A stretch of 36,992 nt of DNA, taken from positions 1 to 36,992 of the forward strand of contig NZ_JAMOLN010000095.1 of assembly GCF_024448165.1 (NCBI RefSeq), in the 5' to 3' direction. The notes below the pieces were generated by a model. The model worked only from the letters and a program-made list of their open reading frames with translations, was not told the origin of the DNA and did not search any database. Position numbers and translations under genes: made by a program. Below are positions 1 to 7,983 of this stretch, piece by piece. Positions within the stretch are counted from its first letter, which is position 1. The number at the start of each line of letters is the position of its first letter. This DNA is from Streptomyces longispororuber. GTDB taxonomy: Bacteria > Actinomycetota > Actinomycetes > Streptomycetales > Streptomycetaceae.

Positions 1-226
1 CGAGGTGGGTCAGATCGGGGCGCTCGGGGCTGACCAGATAGAGGACGACCTCGGTGCGCTGTAGGTGGTCCAGGCGCCACAGAACACGCGAGCCGGGCGG
101 TGGTGTGCCGCTGGGCAGCATGTTGGGGAAGGACGACATGACGGCGGCATGCAGGATTTGATGGGAAGCGAGCAGGCGGCGTGCTCCGGGGCGCGCGGTG
201 TTGATGCGGAATCGGGTGAGGAACAT
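1..226 (-). CDS. cas6e: Cas6e (CasE/Cse3) crRNA endoribonuclease, N-terminal part
   Basis: Processes pre-crRNA at each repeat hairpin and stays on the crRNA 3' end in Cascade. Only the first 75 codons lie in the window; the gene continues past the left edge. The protein begins MFLTRFRINTARPGARRLL, the usual beta-strand start of Cas6e. His26, in SHQILHAAV, sits where Thermus thermophilus Cse3 has its catalytic His26. Residues that follow (RVLWRLDH, VVLYLVSPERPD) also fit the family. The ATG directly abuts the cas5e stop (TAAATG), so translation is probably coupled. It is the sixth gene of the operon; cas1 and cas2 normally follow in this subtype and would be outside the window. Identification is from motif and position; the partial length is due to the window edge. 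Confidence 0.93.
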   Translation of the reverse strand, partial: MFLTRFRINTARPGARRLLASHQILHAAVMSSFPNMLPSGTPPPGSRVLWRLDHLQRTEVVLYLVSPERPDLTHL

Positions 227-970
227 TTAGGCGCTCTCCTCCTCGAGCCCAAGAGCGTCGAACGGGTCGTGCGGGGGCAGGGGTCCGGCGAGGGGTATCT
301 GGACGCTGTCGCTGACGACTGGTCGCAGGTGGTGGCGGCGATGAGCCGGGGAGAAGCTGACGGGCTGATCGGGCACGGTGTCCGCGCCGGCTTCGTCCGT
401 CCGTGGCTCACGCAGCACGGTGAGCGTCACGCTGTGGGGACGACCGTGGCGGCCGCTGGAGTGCTGGTGGCGGCGCCGGTACCACGGTGCAGCCTGCCAG
501 GGTTCGGCGTGCAGTGCTTCTTCGAGCGTGGCTTCGGGGTGGAGGTGGAGGTCCACCGGGCCGGCCGGTGGGCAGGAGCGGCGGCCGAGGAATGCGGGAT
601 ACACCGGCTGGCGCAACGCACTCTGCAAGGTGGTGAGCAGTTGTGTGTCGCTGGTTTCGACGGCGGCGACGAACACCGCATCGGCCAGGTAGAAGCGCTC
701 GGACAGCGGCATGGCTTTGCCGCTGACGGGATGGTGTGCGGTGTGGAAGTCGCGTATGCGGGTGCCGGGTTGGTCGATGCGCACCCCGTACCGGAGGGCG
801 GCCAGGGGCGCCAGACCGACGGTGTCGTCGCGTTGGATGCCTTTGGCCGCGGCGAGCAGGCCGACCACGCCGCTCTTGGTGGGGGCGGACTCGGTGGTGC
901 GGCGCACGAATCGGCCGGTTGCTCCCCATGATTGCAGCGGACCCGCCAGACGCAGGGTGAGCACGCTCAT
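227..970 (-). CDS. cas5e: Cas5e (CasD), crRNA 5'-handle-binding Cascade subunit
   Basis: A 247-aa Cascade subunit that caps the crRNA 5' handle and contacts Cas8e. The N-terminus (LTLRLAGPLQSWG, then FVRRTTESAPTKSGVVGLLAAAKG) is the diagnostic Cas5 ferredoxin-like strand and glycine-containing segment. The body also matches family features such as RDFHTAHHP near residue 73 and SERFYLADAVF near residue 90. Length is normal for Cas5e (about 220-250 aa). The start ATG overlaps the cas7e stop by 4 bases (ATGA) and its own stop touches the cas6e start, so it is embedded in a coupled operon. No damage is seen. Confidence 0.96.
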   Translation of the reverse strand: MSVLTLRLAGPLQSWGATGRFVRRTTESAPTKSGVVGLLAAAKGIQRDDTVGLAPLAALRYGVRIDQPGTRIRDFHTAHHPVSGKAMPLSERFYLADAVFVAAVETSDTQLLTTLQSALRQPVYPAFLGRRSCPPAGPVDLHLHPEATLEEALHAEPWQAAPWYRRRHQHSSGRHGRPHSVTLTVLREPRTDEAGADTVPDQPVSFSPAHRRHHLRPVVSDSVQIPLAGPLPPHDPFDALGLEEESA

Positions 971-2181
971 GCGGGCTTCTCCAGCTGCTCGACGATGGCC
1001 TGTCCCACGGCGGTGGTGAGCGCCGTCAGGTTGGGCATCTCGCTGCCGATCCCGGCGAGGGGGGCCGTGTTCGGACCGACTCGCAGCACCCAGCTGGTGG
1101 TGGTGTCCGTGTCGCCGTAGGCGCGCTCGATGTCGGGGATGTAGGCCGCCAGGCGCTCGCAGGCCTCACGGACGTGTCCCCCGGCGTCGCTGCGGACCGG
1201 GTCCTCGAAGGCGGAAACGTAGCTGACCGGGCGGGTGCTGCGCAGGGTGACGATGACGGCGTCGGGCAGGGTGTGATGCCCGAATGTGTTGATCTTCCCG
1301 GTCGGCAGGGAGGCGACGAAGCCGTGCACGAACGCTTCGACGGCGCGCCGCACCGGCGTACTCCTGGATGCGTCGTCGCGCAGGCCCTGGCCGAGGTTCG
1401 CGGTCAGCTGGTGGATGCCGACGGCGGCGTAGCGGTAGAGCGTGGCCGAGTTGAAGTCGACCGTGCCGATCATTCCGGCTCCGGTCTCCTCGTCTGTGTT
1501 CTCGTCGTCCACCGCGGTGTAGTAGTCCGATTCGATGTCGACGCGGTGCACGCTCAGTGCGTGGGCGACCTGGACGGCGGCGTCGACGCCGATGTCGGCG
1601 ACGTCGGCCACCATCCGCCCGAACAGGGCGATGTCGACCGAGTGCAGGGTGTCGGCGATCTGCTTCGCGCGGGCTTTGTTGTCCTTGTCCTTGAAGAATG
1701 TGGTGATGTCCGCGGCGCCTTCCAGCGCGAGACGGGCGAGGCCGTCGAGCTGTCGGGCGCTGAGGAAGACGAGGTACTTCGCTTCCGGTGCCGGCGCGGC
1801 ACGGTTGTCGGTGTCCTTGGCGGCATCTGCTTTGCGTTTGGGGACTTCCGTCTTGAGTCCAGCCGCCTTCACCGCTTCGTCGGCGAGACTCAGCGCGGTC
1901 TCCCGGTCGAGCGCGGGAACGGATTCGCTGCTCGGGGTGTCGCTGATGCGGGCGGCGACCGCCTCGACGATCTTCTTCGTGCGGACGCCGAGTTCGCTGG
2001 GCTCCAGCAAGTGCTCGTCACGGAAGTAGGTGCGGGTGGCCCGCTTCCAGGCCTGGCTGGAGACGCGGGCGCGGGGCACTCCCCCGTAGATCGCCGACTT
2101 CGGTGCGCCGGTGTCGTCGCGGTTGATGTTGCTGGGCGGAACGGTCTGCAGGGCGTGAATGTCGAGGAACATGCGCGTCAC
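967..2181 (-). CDS. cas7e: Cas7e (CasC/Cse4), Cascade backbone subunit
   Basis: A 404-aa protein of the Cse4/CasC family; six copies form the filament that holds the crRNA spacer in Cascade. The N-terminus reads FLDIHALQTVPPSNINRDD, followed by GAPKSAIYGGVPRARVSSQAWKR (written here in two adjoining parts), the hallmark start of the family. Later family-like segments include NTFGHHTLPDAV and VSYVSAFEDPV. The start chosen is GTG at 2181, with AAGGA six bases upstream and a 4-base overlap with the cse2 stop. The ATG three codons later is a weaker option. Length is normal to slightly long; residues 115-140 contain a charged insertion (KRKADAAKDTDNRAAPAPE) not needed for the fold. Confidence 0.97.
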   Translation of the reverse strand: MTRMFLDIHALQTVPPSNINRDDTGAPKSAIYGGVPRARVSSQAWKRATRTYFRDEHLLEPSELGVRTKKIVEAVAARISDTPSSESVPALDRETALSLADEAVKAAGLKTEVPKRKADAAKDTDNRAAPAPEAKYLVFLSARQLDGLARLALEGAADITTFFKDKDNKARAKQIADTLHSVDIALFGRMVADVADIGVDAAVQVAHALSVHRVDIESDYYTAVDDENTDEETGAGMIGTVDFNSATLYRYAAVGIHQLTANLGQGLRDDASRSTPVRRAVEAFVHGFVASLPTGKINTFGHHTLPDAVIVTLRSTRPVSYVSAFEDPVRSDAGGHVREACERLAAYIPDIERAYGDTDTTTSWVLRVGPNTAPLAGIGSEMPNLTALTTAVGQAIVEQLEKPA

Positions 2182-2879
2182 GAGGCGTCCTTACCGGTGT
2201 CCGATGTTTGGGTGTCTGGGGCTTGGGTGTCTGGGGCGGATGTCTGCTGGCCGGCATCGGGCAGGGCGATCCGGGCGTGGAAGGAGCGGCCCCATTCGCG
2301 GCGCACCGCATCGGGGCCACCGGGGTGCTGCCAGACATAGAGCTGTCCTGCGAGCAGGGCGTAGTCCACGGCAATGTCCTCACGGCGCAGCAGCAGTACG
2401 AGGTCGCGCAGCCGTTGGGCGAGCGTGGCCAGATCAGGTGCGGTGCCCGCGCGCACGAGACGCTTCTGCAGCGACTCGTCGATCTTGTTCTTGTCCTTCG
2501 TGAGCATGAGACGGCGCACTGCCGCGCCCAGGCCCCGCGGGTGATCGCTGCGGTGCGCCTGGTGCATGCCGGTGCGCCGGGACTGCTGGTGCAGCGCCCA
2601 CAGTGTCAGGGTGACGTGCAAGGCGTCCTCGGCACGGCCGAGTTCCCGCTCGGCGAACCGGCCTGCCCCAGTGTCGGGTTCGTACAGCGGGCCGATGTCG
2701 ATCAGGCTCCACAGGTCGGGTAGCTGCCCGGCCTCACGGCCGGCTCCACGGCGCAGCCGGGCCAGGGCCGCCACCGCGTCCGGCTGATCGGCGAGGTAGC
2801 CGCGCTGCCAGCGGGCCAGATCCCGGGCGGCGAGGTCGGCTACGCACGCGCGGGCGGACTTGGGCACTGTGGTGGTCAT
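2178..2879 (-). CDS. cse2: Cse2 (CasB/Cas11e), Cascade small subunit
   Basis: A 233-aa Cse2-family protein; two copies usually line the belly of Cascade and stabilise the R-loop. Supporting segments are ARWQRGYLADQPDAVAALARLRRGAG near the N-terminus (a long helical region), ALHVTLTLWALHQQSR around residue 95 and RGLGAAVRRLM near 118, with VDYALLAGQLYVWQHPG near 180. It is longer than the E. coli protein (160 aa), as is common in actinobacteria, and has a threonine/aspartate/glutamine-rich tail (residues 212-229) with short QAPDTQ-like repeats. ATG overlaps the cas8e stop by 4 bases. Position between cas8e and cas7e is the canonical I-E order. Confidence 0.94.
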   Translation of the reverse strand: MTTTVPKSARACVADLAARDLARWQRGYLADQPDAVAALARLRRGAGREAGQLPDLWSLIDIGPLYEPDTGAGRFAERELGRAEDALHVTLTLWALHQQSRRTGMHQAHRSDHPRGLGAAVRRLMLTKDKNKIDESLQKRLVRAGTAPDLATLAQRLRDLVLLLRREDIAVDYALLAGQLYVWQHPGGPDAVRREWGRSFHARIALPDAGQQTSAPDTQAPDTQTSDTGKDAS

Positions 2880-4576
2880 GCTGACGCCTCCGCGGCAGTG
2901 TCGGATGTCGTCTCCCCGCCGGCACGCGCGGGAGACGCTCCAAGGTCGGACGAGTCCGTGATGCCGAGCCCCTTGCGCAGGGCACCGCGAAACCAGCCAT
3001 CAGCGAGGGCCGAGTTGAGCCACTCGGGCCCCTTCTTGAGATCGACGACCCGCCCCACCCAGGCCGCATCGCCTGCGGCCGCCAGCAGGTGATCTCCCAG
3101 CTGTTGAGCAAGGACGAAGACTTCCCTCTGCCACGCCTCGCGCCGCCCGTAGGGGTCGTCGGACTCTGCCAGCCGGTACAGCCAGCTGCGGTAGGGCTGT
3201 TCGAACGCACCGTAGGCGTGCGCGCGGGCCATGGACCGGCGCGGCTCGCTGTCCAACCCGGCGGCCCAGGCCAGATTCGACGCCAGGTCGGCAAGGGCGT
3301 TGACCGCCACATCGGCGTCCGCGACCGCAGCGATCGCCTGGTCGGCGAACCGCCGATCGCGCTGGTGCAGCAGCACGAGCGCCATGGCCACGTAGTCGTC
3401 CACGACCTCGTCGATCACTGACTGCTGGGTGCCGTAGCGTGCCCCGACGATCCGCGCCCGCACCAGATACCCTCGTGGAAGGATTCCCTCGGTGACGAGC
3501 TGGGCCACCCACTCCAGCACCAACGGCCGCAACACAGCGGCGGGTTCACTGCCTGCTGTGCCCGGCGACGGCTGTCCGGTCAGCAGTGCGGCCATGCCCC
3601 GCCACGCCGCACGCTCCGGATCGTGCTCGCGCGGCAGATAGACGGTGCCCTGCCCCAGCTTCTTCTCCTGTGCCGGGCTGCGCCGCCACGCCGTCATCGG
3701 CTCCCGGGAGTGCCGGTTGCGCGGGTGCAGCGGATCGCCGTATCCCAGGACCACACCCGTCACCCCGCCCTCGTCGAAGTGCAGGCGCAGGCGGCGGCTC
3801 TGCCACGTGTACAGGTCCCGAATGCCCGTCGGTGGCCGCTCCCCGCCACCCGGCCCTGACACCGCGCGCCGCCATGCCGGCACGTCATCGGGATCGATGT
3901 CGAAGTGCACAGCATCGGCGGCCAGGAGGTTCAACAGCAGCGTTTCGCGCAGCGTGGCTCCCTCCACGAAGATCCCGCCGAGGTTGCCGGTCCAGCCGAC
4001 CCCCAGCGGATACACCTTTCCTCCCTTGGCCCGGCTGTCGCCCACGGCCCCGGTCTTGATCCCCGAGGTGTCGTAAGCGTGGGCGTGCACAATCCAGCGG
4101 GCCGCCTCCGCGAACGTCAGCCGGTCCACCGCCGGCAGTCGCGCACTGAAGAAGGGCTCACCGTTGGGCACATCCGCGACGATCCGGTTGAGAGAGAAGA
4201 CCTCATCCTTGGACGTGCGCAGGCCGGCCGTCTGGAAGAACGGCGTCTCCTGGCTCAGCAGATCGAAGCGGTCACGATGCCGGTCCAGGTATGCGGCAAC
4301 GGGCGCGAAGCAGTATTCGTCCTCCCAGAGATCCGCCCAGGCGTCGACGTCTGGCGGGCCATTCAGCGCATCGTGGGCCACCGCCAACAGCAGGCGCAGC
4401 AGGGCGAACTCCTGCGTCGGCAGGTCACCGACGATCCGGCGCAAGCGGCCCGCCTGTGCGAATACCTCCCGTAACGACAGGTCGTGCTGAGCGCCCGGCA
4501 GGTCCAGGACGGGAATCCATGGCCGGGTCGTGAGGTCGAAGGACGGCTTCTCACCCTCGGCTAATGGGGTCGTCAT
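2876..4576 (-). CDS. cas8e: Cas8e (CasA/Cse1), PAM-recognising large subunit of Cascade
   Basis: About 566 aa. Recognises the PAM and recruits Cas3. The N-terminus FDLTTRPWIPVLDLPG followed by LSLREVFAQAGRLRRI is typical of Cse1. Other family-like segments are LLRLLLAVAHDAL near residue 67, FDLLSQETPFFQT near 105, and a C-terminal four-helix region (LASNLAWAAGLD, RSWLYRLAESDD). The start chosen is ATG 4576; GGAGG lies about 12 bases upstream, a rather long spacing. An ATG at 4600 in frame has no ribosome site. A 269-bp gap separates it from cas3, unlike the tightly overlapping downstream genes, so a separate promoter may lie there. No truncation is seen. Confidence 0.96.
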   Translation of the reverse strand: MTTPLAEGEKPSFDLTTRPWIPVLDLPGAQHDLSLREVFAQAGRLRRIVGDLPTQEFALLRLLLAVAHDALNGPPDVDAWADLWEDEYCFAPVAAYLDRHRDRFDLLSQETPFFQTAGLRTSKDEVFSLNRIVADVPNGEPFFSARLPAVDRLTFAEAARWIVHAHAYDTSGIKTGAVGDSRAKGGKVYPLGVGWTGNLGGIFVEGATLRETLLLNLLAADAVHFDIDPDDVPAWRRAVSGPGGGERPPTGIRDLYTWQSRRLRLHFDEGGVTGVVLGYGDPLHPRNRHSREPMTAWRRSPAQEKKLGQGTVYLPREHDPERAAWRGMAALLTGQPSPGTAGSEPAAVLRPLVLEWVAQLVTEGILPRGYLVRARIVGARYGTQQSVIDEVVDDYVAMALVLLHQRDRRFADQAIAAVADADVAVNALADLASNLAWAAGLDSEPRRSMARAHAYGAFEQPYRSWLYRLAESDDPYGRREAWQREVFVLAQQLGDHLLAAAGDAAWVGRVVDLKKGPEWLNSALADGWFRGALRKGLGITDSSDLGASPARAGGETTSDTAAEASA

Positions 4577-4845
4577 CGTCGCGGGAATCCTCCAGATCAT
4601 GTGTCGCGTCAGTGGCGGTGGAATCCGGCCCGGATGCTGCCAGGCCGCACTGACAGTGGGGGTGCTCAGGCGTCACCGAAGATGTCCGGGCGCACCAGCA
4701 CCCGGCAGTCCGTGCAGCCGCTTCGGTGACAGTCGGCACCAGGCGATCGGCCGCCTCAGCTGTGGCCAGCACCGCCTGGAACGGGTGCGGCGGACCCAAC
4801 TGGTTGCGAGACAGCGTTCGAGGAGCATCACCTCCCAGACGGTGC
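4577..4845 (-). other. Gap between cas3 and cas8e with a doubtful small ORF
   Basis: This 269-bp stretch is the only real gap in the cas operon. An open frame runs through it on the minus strand from 4859 to 4551 (102 codons, overlapping both neighbours) with a cysteine/histidine-rich piece GCWCARTSSVTPEHPHCQCG. A second frame has an ATG overlapping the cas3 stop (ATGA, 4846-4849) and runs about 58 codons with little protein-like character. Third-position G/C of the longer frame is low for this genome, so neither is convincing. The stretch may instead hold a promoter for the Cascade genes. Confidence 0.3.
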
Positions 4846-7791
4846 TCATCCCTGCGCATCGCGTGTCACGTCGAGTCCGTCCGCCGGGCTGTAGCGCAGC
4901 GCATGCCCGGCCAGAGAAGTCCGCCCATCTTCGTCGAGGGCGAGGATCAACTGGCCTGCCAGCCAGTGGCTTTCCTTCGATTGCCAGGCAGGGACGTACA
5001 GTTCTTCCAGTTCAGCGATGGCCTGGTCCATCGTGCGGGGATCGCTGAACTGGATCGGCAATCGCAGGCCGCACGAGGCGGCGGCCCGCGCCGCCCTCGA
5101 CGTCGGTACCTGATCGGTGGGCAGCGGGAGTCCGGCGAGAGGGCGGCCCTCTCGGTCCGGTGCGAGCCAGGGCACCGTGGTGATCGATCCGTCCGCCCGG
5201 CGGTGCACCACCATCACCTCCAGGCTCTCCCGGCTGTCGCGCACCTGCGCGCGGCCCTGGCGTGTGTCGTCCGCGTCGCCGATCCCGGCTGCCACCCATC
5301 CGAACAGCGGCCGGCCGGGCCGCGCCACCTCGTCCAGCCGGAACGCGCCCGCACGCTCGGCCTGTTCGGCTCGGTGGGCTCGATGCCGGGCATAGGCCGC
5401 CGCGACGTCCCGCTCCCAGCCCGGCGGGCAGGCACCCTCCTCGTCGTAGGCGGCCTGAACCAACGGACTGATATCGGCGGGAAGTTCGATCGGGCGGGGA
5501 TCTTCTCCAAGATGAGGAAGCAAGGCAGCGGCCGACCTGAGCAGGGCGTACCTCCCGTACACGGCAACCGATCCGCGCACCGGTTTCGGCACCTTCCCTG
5601 TCACCGGGTCCCAGTCGAGGCCCGTGATCAGGCAGCGGGCGGCTCGCAGTCCCGGCGGGCGCTCTCCTTGCTTCTCGTCCGGCCGAGGATGGCGGTGCAG
5701 CCGGCCCATCCGCTGCAGCAGCAGGTCGACCGGGCACAGGTCCGAGACCAGCAGATCGAAATCCACGTCCAGGGACTGCTCGGCCACCTGGCTCGCGACC
5801 ACGATGTGCGTGTGTGGCCGGCCGGCGGCCTGTCCGGGAGGGCCGAACTGGCGCAGCAGTTCGGCGTCCTTGGCCGCGCGGTCCACATCCAGGAAGCAGG
5901 AGTGCGCCACCGTGACCTGCCCGGCGCCGAAGCGGTGGCGCAGGACCGCCGCCGCTTCCAGGACCCTGCGCACGGTGTTGCGCACCACCAGGACCGTGCC
6001 CCCGTCCGTCAGCTCCGTCTCCAGCCGGTCGGCCAGTGCCTCCGGTTCGTCATCGATCTGCTCCACCGTGACGCTGACAGCGCGACCCGAGGCCGCCGGG
6101 GTGGACAAGACCGGCTCCCCGCCCGGGGCGATCGCCGTCAGCAGCGGGTAGGCGCGGCAGGCCGCGACGCCGTCGAATGCCTCCCCGCCGGCGTCGACGC
6201 GTCCGCTGTAGGCCGCAGCCAGTTCTCGCCGCCGCCGGGCGGGCAGTGTCGCGGACAGCACGACCACCGGGACCCGGTATGCCCCCAGCCAGGACAGCAC
6301 ACGGTCCAGATAGACGTTCATGTAGGTGTCGTAGGCGTGCGCCTCGTCGATCACGACTACCTTGCCCGCCAGCGCCAGATGCCGCAGCGCCAGATGGCGG
6401 CTTCGCAGTCCGGCGAAGAGCAGCTGGTCGACCGTGCCGACAGCGAACGACGACAGCATCGCCTTCTTCCGCCCCCGCAACCAGGAATGCGCCACGAGTT
6501 CCGGCCCGGCCCCATACGAGGAACCGCCCGGCCGTCGACCCGGCGCCATTGCGTCAGACCCGTCCACGTCCACGGCGACCACCGGACCGCTGTGCCGCAG
6601 CAGACCGGCAAAGTCCTCGTTCAACGCCGCCTTGGAATGCGCCAACAGGACCGAGTAGCGCACCCCGTCGGGGGCCGGCAAACGATCCAGCCACCGCACC
6701 AGACGCGGGAACATCGCGTTTCCGGTCGCCATCGTCGGCAGCGCGACGAACACCCCCTCGGCCCCCGAGCGCGCTGCGAAGACCTCTGCCACGGCCAGGG
6801 CGGCTTCCGTCTTGCCCTCACCCATCGGCGCCTCGATAACCAGCATCCCGGGCTCGTTCATAGCCCGCGCCAGATCCACCGCCGCCTTCTGCACAGGGCG
6901 GACAGCGGCGCCGGCAGGCAGGTCGAACCGGGTGGCGAACAGCTCCCCCGTCCCGGCCTCACCATCCGCGGTCCGCCAGCCACCGGGAAGATCAAGACCA
7001 GCCCAGGCCCGCGCGATCCGCTCACCACCCGAACGCGGCACATCCTCGGGAAAGTACGGAAACAGGTCCGGGTTGCTGGCGATCCAGTCCGACACGATGA
7101 CCAAGGCAGTAAGGAGCACCTGCGCCGGCTGCGTCAGCCTCACAGCCCGCCACAGCTCAAGCCGCTCCCCCACACCGAACGCATCGGCGCACGCATCCAG
7201 CAACTCCTCCTGCACACGCCGCCACAGGGCCTCACTCGGGCCCGGCGTGCGCAGCAGCTCGGGCCAGTGGTCCAACCCGGTGATCTGTCCATGCTCCGGC
7301 GGCACCCCGTGATGGCCGCCGACCACCACAGCAAACTGCCCGGCCTGCCGCCCGGACCACCCGTGCCGGGTCTCCAGCCACTCGGTCAACAACGCCTGCC
7401 CCGCCAGTCCGTGGGGCGCCAGCTTCCGGTCCGCCCCCATCGCCGACCGTGACCGCATGGCCAGACCCTGGGCACGCATCACGTCCGCAAGTTCCTCCAC
7501 CTGACAGGCGAAGGCCGGGGTCGCCTTGCCGATGTCGTGCACGCCGGCCAGCCACACCGCAAGCTGCCGGGCATCCGCCTCGCCGCGCGGGAGATCCGCC
7601 GCGATCAGTCTCCGTACCGCGACTGGCAGCCACCGATCCCACAACAGCCCAGCGATCGCGGCACTGTCGTCCAAGTGCCGCCACAACGGAAGCCACCCGT
7701 CACAGTCACGATCATGCTTCGCCCACACCGTGAGCACTGGACCATCCAGCCCCGCCCGTAAGTCCGCGCGAGAATCCCCCACACCACTCAT
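4846..7791 (-). CDS. cas3: Cas3 nuclease-helicase of type I-E interference
   Basis: A 981-aa HD nuclease fused to a DExH helicase, recruited by Cascade to degrade target DNA. The HD domain shows WLPLWRHLDD (His39), VHDIGKA (His85-Asp86, Lys89), GGHHG (158-162) and SDWIASN (234-240). The helicase domain shows Walker A APMGEGKT (321-328), DEAH (482-485), SAT (513-515), then the motif V/VI region SQVAEQSLDVDFD and LLLQRMGRLHRH near residues 710-740. A C-terminal domain follows. All key catalytic residues are present and length is normal. The ATG at 7791 has no clear ribosome site and may be leaderless. It is divergent from the CRISPR array across a 192-bp region, which must hold the promoters for both. 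Confidence 0.97.
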   Translation of the reverse strand: MSGVGDSRADLRAGLDGPVLTVWAKHDRDCDGWLPLWRHLDDSAAIAGLLWDRWLPVAVRRLIAADLPRGEADARQLAVWLAGVHDIGKATPAFACQVEELADVMRAQGLAMRSRSAMGADRKLAPHGLAGQALLTEWLETRHGWSGRQAGQFAVVVGGHHGVPPEHGQITGLDHWPELLRTPGPSEALWRRVQEELLDACADAFGVGERLELWRAVRLTQPAQVLLTALVIVSDWIASNPDLFPYFPEDVPRSGGERIARAWAGLDLPGGWRTADGEAGTGELFATRFDLPAGAAVRPVQKAAVDLARAMNEPGMLVIEAPMGEGKTEAALAVAEVFAARSGAEGVFVALPTMATGNAMFPRLVRWLDRLPAPDGVRYSVLLAHSKAALNEDFAGLLRHSGPVVAVDVDGSDAMAPGRRPGGSSYGAGPELVAHSWLRGRKKAMLSSFAVGTVDQLLFAGLRSRHLALRHLALAGKVVVIDEAHAYDTYMNVYLDRVLSWLGAYRVPVVVLSATLPARRRRELAAAYSGRVDAGGEAFDGVAACRAYPLLTAIAPGGEPVLSTPAASGRAVSVTVEQIDDEPEALADRLETELTDGGTVLVVRNTVRRVLEAAAVLRHRFGAGQVTVAHSCFLDVDRAAKDAELLRQFGPPGQAAGRPHTHIVVASQVAEQSLDVDFDLLVSDLCPVDLLLQRMGRLHRHPRPDEKQGERPPGLRAARCLITGLDWDPVTGKVPKPVRGSVAVYGRYALLRSAAALLPHLGEDPRPIELPADISPLVQAAYDEEGACPPGWERDVAAAYARHRAHRAEQAERAGAFRLDEVARPGRPLFGWVAAGIGDADDTRQGRAQVRDSRESLEVMVVHRRADGSITTVPWLAPDREGRPLAGLPLPTDQVPTSRAARAAASCGLRLPIQFSDPRTMDQAIAELEELYVPAWQSKESHWLAGQLILALDEDGRTSLAGHALRYSPADGLDVTRDAQG

Positions 7792-7983
7792 GCCAGATGA
7801 ATATCCGCAACTCGCCTACGATGAAGGCAAAACAACGAAACTCACCCCAGACTTCGGCACCCAGCCACCTCCCACTCCCACCACCAACCCTTACCCCATA
7901 TACCCAGATTGCGACTAATGTCGAGATCGAAACAAGTTGCCCAACCACACCGACTCCGTCGATAACACTGCAGGTCACGAAGA
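7792..7983 (+). promoter_or_regulatory. CRISPR leader and divergent cas3 promoter region
   Basis: 192 bp between the cas3 start and the first repeat, noticeably richer in A/T and with pyrimidine-rich runs (CCACCTCCCACTCCCACC near 7866) compared with the surrounding DNA. In I-E loci the leader lies upstream of the perfect repeats and drives array transcription. Here perfect repeats are at the left end and decayed ones at the right, which supports this side as leader. I could not assign a -10/-35 pair or an IHF-like site by eye. Confidence 0.75.

Noticed and set aside
967..2340. Open frames antisense to cas7e and cse2
   Set aside because: Shadow frames caused by third-position G/C bias; the sense proteins have clear family motifs.
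4726..7452. A 908-codon open frame antisense to cas3
   Set aside because: High-GC shadow of a strongly supported gene; no domain character and no start site.
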